Below are positions 58,004 to 64,000 of a stretch of 64,000 nucleotides of DNA, one piece after another. Source of the stretch: JAFARE01 sp963777285 (lineage in GTDB: Bacteria > Chloroflexota > Dormibacteria > Aeolococcales > Aeolococcaceae). The stretch lies in contig CAVZPR010000001.1 of NCBI GenBank assembly GCA_963777285.1, forward strand, positions 62,001 to 126,000, written 5' to 3'. The first letter of the stretch is position 1, and the number at the start of each line of letters is the position of its first letter. Both the position numbers and the translations under genes were made by a program. The notes under the pieces were generated by a model. That model searched no databases, was not told where the DNA came from, and saw nothing but the letters and a program-made list of their open reading frames with translations.

Positions 58004-58736
58004 TCCGGCTGCGAATCAGCTCGATCAACATGCTTGCGAGGATGTCGAGCGTCGCCTCGCCCTCCGCGGCCGTGGACTCCGCGGGCGCGCCGCAGTACGC
58101 CTGGTGCATGCCCATGGACACGAAGTCGTGCCGGCCCGCGACCATGGCGCGCGGCATGTCGACGGCCAGGGGGCCCAGCCCGCTCATGGCGGTGGTGTCG
58201 ACGAGGTCCGGCCGAGCCGCCAGTATCATCGACGTCTCGTAGCGGCCGGCGTGCGCCGCCCCGCTGCGGAACTCGGCGGTGAGGCGCTCCGCCAGCGCGC
58301 GACGCGTGACGTCGAGCAGGCCGGCGCCGGCGTCGGCGGCCGCGCGCCGCAGCGCCGCCACGTGTTCCGGTTCGAAGTGGCTGTTGACGATGCACACGTC
58401 GTGGAAGCCCTGCGCTCGCGCGGCGCGGCAGACGTCGACCACGAGTGCGTGCAGCGTCCCCTCGCTGACGCCCAGCGCGCCAGGGAAGGCCGCGGCATAC
58501 CGCGTCACGCCATAGTCGATGGAGGGCAGCACCGCGAGCCGCAGCTGCGGATCGCCGGACAGCTGCGCCACCGCCCGGTCGCACACGGAGCGGGAGATGA
58601 TGAAGTCGGTGCCCAGCGGTGCATGCGGACCGTGCGGCTCCACCGCGCCGACCGGCAGGAGCAGAACGGCGACCCGCCCCGGACCCATGAGCTCGGCCGC
58701 GCCGGGGGACGTCAGCTCGGCAAATTGCGGCGGCAC
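57996..58736 (-). CDS. Creatininase-family amidohydrolase
   Basis: A 246-aa protein from a GTG at 58736. LLPVGAVEPHGPHAPLGTDFII (metal site E/H/D), DVCIVNSHFEPEHV (H..E) and HAGRYETSMILAARPDLV are the family marks: a metal-dependent amide hydrolase related to creatininase, MftE and PQQ-type enzymes. It leads the leftward operon and diverges from the monooxygenase. It may open or cleave an amide or lactam from the pathway; no substrate is proven. Confidence 0.85.
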   Translation of the reverse strand: MPPQFAELTSPGAAELMGPGRVAVLLLPVGAVEPHGPHAPLGTDFIISRSVCDRAVAQLSGDPQLRLAVLPSIDYGVTRYAAAFPGALGVSEGTLHALVVDVCRAARAQGFHDVCIVNSHFEPEHVAALRRAAADAGAGLLDVTRRALAERLTAEFRSGAAHAGRYETSMILAARPDLVDTTAMSGLGPLAVDMPRAMVAGRHDFVSMGMHQAYCGAPAESTAAEGEATLDILASMLIELIRSRNG

Positions 58737-58820
58737 ACGGATCCCGCGTTCACGACGGTCGATACTTTAGAGGTGGCTGCAAGGCTCGGCGAGCTCGACG
58801 GGGTGCCTTCGCGCCCTCCG
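58737..58820. promoter_or_regulatory. Divergent promoter region of the aromatic-CoA cluster
   Basis: Only 84 bp separate the leftward operon (creatininase start) from the rightward monooxygenase. GATACT at 58761 with TTCACG at 58749 are weak candidate boxes for the rightward gene. If the GATACT box is used, the GTG at 58773 would be nearly leaderless. Confidence 0.35.
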
Positions 58821-61241
58821 ATGCGCGTGGCGGTGATCGGAGGTGGACCGGGCGGGCTGTACCTCGCCGCGCTGCTGAAGCAGCTCGACCCACGCCACGA
58901 GGTCGACGTCTGGGAGCGGAACCTCTCCGACGACACCTACGGGTTCGGTGTGGTGTTCTCCGACGAGACGCTGGGCGGCATCGAGCACGCCGACCCGGTG
59001 ATCCACGCGGCGATGGCGCGCGACTTCGCGCGCTGGGACGACATCGACGTCCACTACCGCGGGCAGGTCGTCACCTCCGGAGGGCACGGATTCGCCGCGA
59101 TGAGCCGGCGCCGGCTGCTGCAGATACTGCAGCAGCGCTGCGCGCAGCTCGGCGTGTCGCTGCACTTCGGGGCCACCGCCCCGCCGCTCGAGGCGCTCTC
59201 GCGGAGCCGCACGCTGCTGGTGGCGGCTGACGGCGTCAACTCGACGACGCGCAACGCCTGCGCCGCGGCCTTCCAGCCGCAGCTCGAGGCACGCCGCTGC
59301 CGGTTCATGTGGCTGGGCACGGACCTGGTCTTCGACGCCTTCAAGTTCCACGTCGTCGAGACGTCGCACGGCGTGATGCAGGTCCACGGTTATCCCTTCG
59401 ATGCGACCGGCAGCACGTTCATCGTGGAGATGCACGACGACGTGTGGCGGCGTGCGGGCTTCCACATCATTGCAGCGCGGCCGCTCGCCCCCGGAGAGAG
59501 CGACCACGAAAGCATCGCGCGGATCGAGGCCATCCTGGGCGGCGTCCTCGAGGGGCACTCGCTGCAGGCGAACAACTCACGCTGGATCACGTTCACCACG
59601 GTGCGCAACCAGCACTGGCACCACGGCAACATCGCGCTGCTGGGCGACGCGGCGCACACGGCGCACTTCTCGATCGGCTCGGGAACCAAGCTGGCGATGG
59701 AGGATGCGCTCGCCCTCGCCGCCTGCCTGCACGAGCAGGACTCGGTGCCCGCGGCGCTGCGCGCGTACGAGCTGGAGCGCATGCCGGTGGTCCTGTCCAC
59801 CCAACGCGCCGCGCAGGCAAGCCTCGAGTGGTTCGAGAACCTGGGCCAGTACGTGCACCAGGAGCCGCTGCAGTTCGCCTTCAACATCCTGACCCGCAGC
59901 CGGCGGGTCACGTACGACAACCTCAGATTGCGCGACCCGGAATTCGTGGCGCGCATGGATGCGTGGTTCGCCGATCACGAGTCGCGGCGCCACGTCTCGC
60001 CCGGCGCCGACCCCACGACGCCGCCCATGTTCCAGCCGTTCCGGCTGCGCGGTCTGCAGCTGCGCAACCGGGTGATCGTTTCACCGATGGACATGTACCG
60101 GGCGGTGGACGGCACGCCCAATGAGTTCCACCTGACGCATCTCGGCAGCAAGGCCCTCGGCGGCGCCGGGCTGGTGATGACGGAGATGGTGTGCGTGTCA
60201 GACACGGGGCGCATCTCGCCCGGGTGCACCGGCATGTACGCACCGGAGCACGAGCCGGCGTGGCGCCGCATCGTCGAGTTCGTGCACAGCCAGACGGCTG
60301 CGGCCATCGGCCTGCAGCTGGGGCACTCGGGTCGCAAGGGTTCCACCAAGCTCATGTGGGAGGGCATGGACGAGCCGCTTCCCGACGGCAACTGGCCGGT
60401 GTGCGGCCCGTCGGCGGTCCCGTACACGCGTCAGAACCAGACGCCGCGGGCGCTCTCGCGCGTCGAGATGGGGGAGATCCGCGATCAGTTCGTCCGTGCC
60501 GCGCAGGCGGGCGCGCGCGCGGGGTTCGATCTGCTCGAGCTGCACTGTGCGCACGGCTACCTGCTCTCCAGCTTCATCTCGCCGCTCTCCAACCGGCGAG
60601 ACGACGAGTACGGCGGATCGCTCGAGAACCGCCTGCGCTTTCCGCTCGAGGTGTTCGACGCCGTGCGCGCGGTGTGGCCCGAGCCGCGGCCGATGACAGT
60701 GCGCATCTCTGCGACGGACTGGCGCGACGGCGGGATCGACGCCGGCGACTCCGTGGCGATCGCCGCGGCGTTCGCGGCGCACGGAGCGGACGCCATCGAC
60801 GCTTCCACGGGGCAGGTGGTCAAAGACGAACAACCCGCGTTCGGACGCTCGTACCAGACGCCGTTCGCGGACCGCATCCGCAACCAGGTGGGCATCGCCA
60901 CGATCGCGGTGGGCGTCATCTCCTCATACGACGATGTGAACTCGATCATCCTGGCCGGCCGCGCCGACCTGTGTGCCCTGGGGCGCGCGCACATCTACGA
61001 CCCGCAGTGGACTCTCCACGCAGCCGCCGAGCAGGGCTACTCGGGTCCCGGCGTCGAGTGGCCGGATCCGTTCAAGGCGGGCAGCCGCAGGCCCCAGGTG
61101 GGTCGCGTCGACGGACCGCGTCCGCGGCTGGAGCTGATCCGCGAAGGGCAGGCTGCGACGCGGCACGGGCGCTGGCGGCCGCCGGATGCGACAATCCCCG
61201 ACCAGGAACGCGCCGCGGCGCGTGACGAGAGGGCGAGATGA
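58821..61241 (+). CDS. Bifunctional anthraniloyl-/salicylyl-CoA monooxygenase-reductase (ACMR-like)
   Basis: An 806-aa two-domain enzyme. Residues 1-390 are a PHBH-type FAD monooxygenase (VIGGGPGGLYLAALLKQL, a DG motif in VAADGVNSTTR, LLGDAAHTAHFSIGSGTKLA). Residues about 397-780 are an old-yellow-enzyme-type NADH:flavin oxidoreductase (LRNRVIVSPMDMY, LQLGHSGRKGST, LHCAHGYLLSSFISPLSNRR, EYGGSLENRLRFPLE). This fusion is the 2-aminobenzoyl-CoA monooxygenase/reductase or salicylyl-CoA 5-hydroxylase family: it hydroxylates the aromatic CoA ester and then reduces the ring. Start is the ATG at 58821; a GTG at 58773 would add 16 residues. Confidence 0.92.
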   Translation: MRVAVIGGGPGGLYLAALLKQLDPRHEVDVWERNLSDDTYGFGVVFSDETLGGIEHADPVIHAAMARDFARWDDIDVHYRGQVVTSGGHGFAAMSRRRLLQILQQRCAQLGVSLHFGATAPPLEALSRSRTLLVAADGVNSTTRNACAAAFQPQLEARRCRFMWLGTDLVFDAFKFHVVETSHGVMQVHGYPFDATGSTFIVEMHDDVWRRAGFHIIAARPLAPGESDHESIARIEAILGGVLEGHSLQANNSRWITFTTVRNQHWHHGNIALLGDAAHTAHFSIGSGTKLAMEDALALAACLHEQDSVPAALRAYELERMPVVLSTQRAAQASLEWFENLGQYVHQEPLQFAFNILTRSRRVTYDNLRLRDPEFVARMDAWFADHESRRHVSPGADPTTPPMFQPFRLRGLQLRNRVIVSPMDMYRAVDGTPNEFHLTHLGSKALGGAGLVMTEMVCVSDTGRISPGCTGMYAPEHEPAWRRIVEFVHSQTAAAIGLQLGHSGRKGSTKLMWEGMDEPLPDGNWPVCGPSAVPYTRQNQTPRALSRVEMGEIRDQFVRAAQAGARAGFDLLELHCAHGYLLSSFISPLSNRRDDEYGGSLENRLRFPLEVFDAVRAVWPEPRPMTVRISATDWRDGGIDAGDSVAIAAAFAAHGADAIDASTGQVVKDEQPAFGRSYQTPFADRIRNQVGIATIAVGVISSYDDVNSIILAGRADLCALGRAHIYDPQWTLHAAAEQGYSGPGVEWPDPFKAGSRRPQVGRVDGPRPRLELIREGQAATRHGRWRPPDATIPDQERAAARDERAR

Positions 61242-61259
61242 ACGCGCAGGGGCAGGACG

Positions 61260-62942
61260 GTGACGACTGAGGAGATCGGGCGGCCGCGCGGCGCTGCGGC
61301 GACCGAAGAGGCGCCGGCGCAGGTCGAGAGGACGGACGAAACGCCGCTGTCGTCCGCTGGCGGTGGCACGGTCGACCGCCGCGCCTCGAGCATCCGGTTC
61401 GTCTACCCGTTCACCTTCGACGGGGGGGACATCGATGCCCACGCGGCCGCGCTCCGCGCAGCGGAGACGACACTGGGGGAGAACACGCGGCGGCTATGGC
61501 GTCCCCTGCGGCTGACGACCGACGACCTCCTCTCGCACGTTGCCGGCTTCGTCGCGCCCCCTGAGGGCGCCGAGCTCACCACGAGCGCGTGGCACCTGGA
61601 GGACGACGTGCTCCGCTCGCCGGCCGGCCTGGGTGCGGGCGCCAAGCATCCAGGGGCCGACTGGACGCTGGCCACGCGCCAGGGGGACGTGGCCTTCGTC
61701 GTGGAGTCGATCGACGTCGTGCTCTTCAGCCACGGCGTCGGCTTTTGCGTCGTCGCCGCGGCACCGGTGCGCGACGCCGTGGACGACTGGTTCACCTTCC
61801 TCCACTTCTTCCGGTTCGTCGCCGGCCGCCGCTCCTGCGACATCAGCGCGACGCGCACTGCGGCACCGGGGCCGGACGGCGCCGTGCGCAGGGATTCGTT
61901 CGTGCCCCACGTCGGCTCGCTCGGCGGCGACGGTGCGACACGCTGGCACTTCGGGCAGGTGATCGCGGAACTCCTGGGCAGCGCCGCCGCCGGCGATCGC
62001 GCGTCCTCATGGTGGGAGGAGATCTTCGTTCCGGGAATGATGCTTCCCTACGCGTCGTTGTTCGTCGACGGCGCAGCGCCGGACGCTGCACCGGAGCTGC
62101 TGCACCGTCTGCGCAACTTCTTCCACGCCAAGCAGTGGATTCACCCGTCTGCGCACGAGCTTCGCCTCGATGACGGAGGTCTGCTGCCCTACGCCGCCAA
62201 CCAGTGGTTCTTCTGCTCTCTCAACGGCGGAGGGTTCCTCGCCAGCAACCCCCCGGCCACCGAGTTCTTCCGAACCACGCTGCCCAAGCACATCGAGACG
62301 CAGTACTTCCTGCTCTTCCTGCTCGCCCTGGAACAGCGGTTCGTGCTGATGATGCTGTCGCAGCAGGTCTCGCACCGGTGGGTGGCACAGGACGCGGATT
62401 CAAGCGACAGGGCGCGGACGCTGGCGTTCGGCCGCATCCGCGACGCCCTCCTGGCCTTCACCGCGCAGGGGTACTTCGCCCAGACCATGCAGGAGGAGCA
62501 CCACCACCGCTACTACGCGTGCTGGCAGCGCGTGTTTCAGTTGCAGCGCTTGTACGACGAGGTCGCCGCGGAGGTGCGCGAGATGCACTCGTACCTCGAT
62601 CTTCGCCAGCGCACCAGGACCGAAGTGGTGGCGCGTGCTCACGAACGGCGCTCGCGCACGCTCGAGGGGCGGCTGAACCTGGTGACGTGGCTGCTCGGCA
62701 TCCCCGTGTCGCTCATGCTCGTGATCAATGCAAGCGCCAACCTGGCCGCGGTGCGACACCTGCTGTTCGGTCCAGTCGGCGTCACCGGGTACGACATCGC
62801 GATCGGCATCGTCCTCGAGATCCTCGGCGTCGGGGTCGGCTACGCCGCGTATCGCTGGATCAGCGGACGCATGAACCGGGCCGAGCGCGCCGCGCACAGC
62901 AACACCGAGGCCACCATGGACGGCGAATGGCCGGGCAGCTGA
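61260..62942 (+). CDS. CorA-like two-helix membrane protein with large cytosolic domain
   Basis: A 560-aa protein from the GTG at 61260. The first about 430 residues are soluble, with a region of mixed strands (RFVYPFTFDGGDIDAHAAAL, VESIDVVLFSHGVGFCVVAA). A long helix (YFAQTMQEEHHHRYYACWQR, then VFQLQRLYDEVAAEVREMHS) leads to two C-terminal helices (LNLVTWLLGIPVSLMLVINAS, then IAIGIVLEILGVGVGYAAYRW). This is the CorA fold plan (funnel, stalk helix, two membrane helices), but the GMN ion filter is missing. I do not recognise a named family. Its end overlaps the next gene by 16 nt. Confidence 0.68.
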   Translation: MTTEEIGRPRGAAATEEAPAQVERTDETPLSSAGGGTVDRRASSIRFVYPFTFDGGDIDAHAAALRAAETTLGENTRRLWRPLRLTTDDLLSHVAGFVAPPEGAELTTSAWHLEDDVLRSPAGLGAGAKHPGADWTLATRQGDVAFVVESIDVVLFSHGVGFCVVAAAPVRDAVDDWFTFLHFFRFVAGRRSCDISATRTAAPGPDGAVRRDSFVPHVGSLGGDGATRWHFGQVIAELLGSAAAGDRASSWWEEIFVPGMMLPYASLFVDGAAPDAAPELLHRLRNFFHAKQWIHPSAHELRLDDGGLLPYAANQWFFCSLNGGGFLASNPPATEFFRTTLPKHIETQYFLLFLLALEQRFVLMMLSQQVSHRWVAQDADSSDRARTLAFGRIRDALLAFTAQGYFAQTMQEEHHHRYYACWQRVFQLQRLYDEVAAEVREMHSYLDLRQRTRTEVVARAHERRSRTLEGRLNLVTWLLGIPVSLMLVINASANLAAVRHLLFGPVGVTGYDIAIGIVLEILGVGVGYAAYRWISGRMNRAERAAHSNTEATMDGEWPGS

Positions 62943-64000
62943 CCGCGGAGGACATCGACCGGATCGATCGCGACGTCGGCGATCGCTTTCCGTATCCGTT
63001 GGTGGGCACCTACAACCGTGCGCTCTTCCAGACGCCCGATCCTGCCGAGGCGCACGAGTATCTGCTCGACCTCTTCGAGGTGACCCTGAAGTACCTCGCC
63101 GCGATCGCCATCGCGCAGTACCTGGCCGACGGTGTGCGCGACGCGCAGCTCGACCACGATCTTCGCGAGCTGCAGCGTCCCAGCCTGGGGCACTGGCAGG
63201 GCTGGCTGCGCGACACGCTGCGGGTGTTCGAGGACGACGAGCGCCGTCTGCTCGCCTCGCTGCGCGACTTCTATCGCAAGCGGCACGAGGGGGCGATCCT
63301 CACCGCCGCGCAGGGGCTGTCGCGATCCGTCGCCGCGATGGGCGCGGGCTCCCCGGAGATCACGTCGAGCAGCGTCACCACGCAGCAGCTCTTCGACGTC
63401 CTGGTGGCATACCGCAACCGGCTGGCACACGGGGCGAGACCCAGCTCCTACGACAGGACGAGCGTGGCTGACATGCTGGCGCCCGCGCTGCGCCAGCTCT
63501 ACGGCGAGATGGGGTTTGCCGCGGACTTCCGTCTCGTCTACGTGCGTGCGGTGGCCGTCGACTTCGACGGCGCCGACCAGCGCGCGCAGCACCGCTACCG
63601 CCACCTGGTCACCTCGCTGATGGGGGAGTCGGCCCGGGCGTCGATGACGCCTCGGATGAATGCCGCGCCGTACCCGGACCGGCAGCTGTACCTGCTCGAT
63701 CGCGACGGTGACTTCACGCCGCTGCTGAGCATCCACCCCTTCCTGGTGTTCGCGCACTGCGCCAGCTGCAACCGGGAACAGGCCTTCGTGCTCAACTCGA
63801 GCACCGGCAGCGCGCAGGACTACCTGTCGTACGGGTGCACGCACCACGTGCGGTCGACCGACTACCTGCCGTACATGCAGCGGTTGCTGAAGCAGCTCGA
63901 GGGCGAGAGCGGCGCGTGGGAGGACGAGCAGCGCACCACCAAATGGGAGCTGCTGAGCCGCAGCGAGGGCGCTGCGGCCCACGCTGGATCGGAAACAGCT
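62927..64000 (+). CDS. HEPN-motif protein, C-terminus outside window
   Basis: More than 357 residues from the ATG at 62927, still open at the window edge. Helical N-terminus (EYLLDLFEVTLKYLAAIAIA, PSLGHWQGWLRD) leads to LVAYRNRLAHGA near residue 165, where R-N-R-L-A-H is the R-x4-H motif of HEPN ribonucleases. A following domain has FAHCASCNREQAFVLNSST and YGCTHHV, with Cys/His that could bind zinc. HEPN domains act as RNases in toxin-antitoxin, CRISPR and abortive-infection systems. Tight overlap with the CorA-like gene suggests one module. The rest of the protein (kinase, ATPase or other) is not visible. Confidence 0.72.
   Translation, partial: MAGQLTAEDIDRIDRDVGDRFPYPLVGTYNRALFQTPDPAEAHEYLLDLFEVTLKYLAAIAIAQYLADGVRDAQLDHDLRELQRPSLGHWQGWLRDTLRVFEDDERRLLASLRDFYRKRHEGAILTAAQGLSRSVAAMGAGSPEITSSSVTTQQLFDVLVAYRNRLAHGARPSSYDRTSVADMLAPALRQLYGEMGFAADFRLVYVRAVAVDFDGADQRAQHRYRHLVTSLMGESARASMTPRMNAAPYPDRQLYLLDRDGDFTPLLSIHPFLVFAHCASCNREQAFVLNSSTGSAQDYLSYGCTHHVRSTDYLPYMQRLLKQLEGESGAWEDEQRTTKWELLSRSEGAAAHAGSETA

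Noticed and set aside
57831..58820. N-terminal 330-codon extension of the monooxygenase frame
   Set aside because: It is antisense to the creatininase-like and CoA-ligase genes and reads as low-complexity; the enzyme begins at the Rossmann motif after 58821.

Overview
The window is a high-GC, densely coded bacterial chromosome segment. The genes suggest an aerobic soil bacterium of the Actinomycetota or a neighbouring high-GC lineage such as Dormibacterota/Chloroflexota. The pointers are a coenzyme F420 operon with three F420/PPOX-type flavoenzymes, an ECF41 sigma factor, a DUF6104 gene, large ATPase-LuxR regulators and many GTG starts in 4-nt GTGA/ATGA overlaps. No rRNA, intact tRNA, insertion sequence, phage gene or CRISPR array was found, and the lineage itself cannot be fixed by eye.

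Left end (1-13.9 kb): a truncated AfsR/LuxR-type ATPase, a small mercury-sensing operon (merR, thioredoxin-like protein, membrane protein), remnants of tRNA-Pro and tRNA-Thr, an ECF41 sigma factor with DoxX, a DUF433/DUF5615 toxin-antitoxin pair, stress genes (PRC-barrel, Hsp20, DEAD-box helicase) and a hydrolase/PIG-L deacetylase pair.

Centre (14-34 kb): a 918-aa LuxR regulator diverges from a methyltransferase. Next comes a 13.3-kb, eleven-gene, tightly coupled operon (18.28-31.57 kb): a GT39-like membrane glycosyltransferase, two GT2 enzymes (one with a 24-unit proline-rich tail, one with a degenerate GGDEF-like tail), a radical SAM protein, four extended NAD-dependent epimerases, a classical SDR, an HNH fusion protein and a flippase-like membrane protein. 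It looks like a dedicated glycoconjugate or lipid-linked product pathway. A glycosidase lipoprotein and a zinc-ribbon protein converge on it. Decayed tRNA-Thr(GGU) copies at 4.1 and 34.2 kb bracket this whole part in direct orientation.

Right centre (34-48 kb): mostly single metabolic and regulatory genes, including a PLP dehydratase, two MarR regulators, rhodaneses, VOC proteins, a two-component system and a persulfide dioxygenase-rhodanese, then a split cytochrome b complex with a 50-aa small subunit.

Right end (48-64 kb): the F420 operon (DUF6104, DMT exporter, CofC, CofE, CofD, LLM oxidoreductase). After it comes a hybrid aerobic aromatic-CoA degradation cluster (CoA ligase, anthraniloyl/salicylyl-CoA monooxygenase-reductase, enoyl-CoA hydratase, RidA, acyl-CoA dehydrogenase, creatininase-like amidohydrolase). 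The window ends in a two-gene module of a CorA-like two-helix membrane protein and a HEPN-motif protein that runs off the edge and may be a conflict or signalling system. Three genes (RDD protein, alcohol dehydrogenase, cofD) each carry exactly one extra base; two of these sit in the same 10-mer, so assembly error is a serious alternative to real decay.
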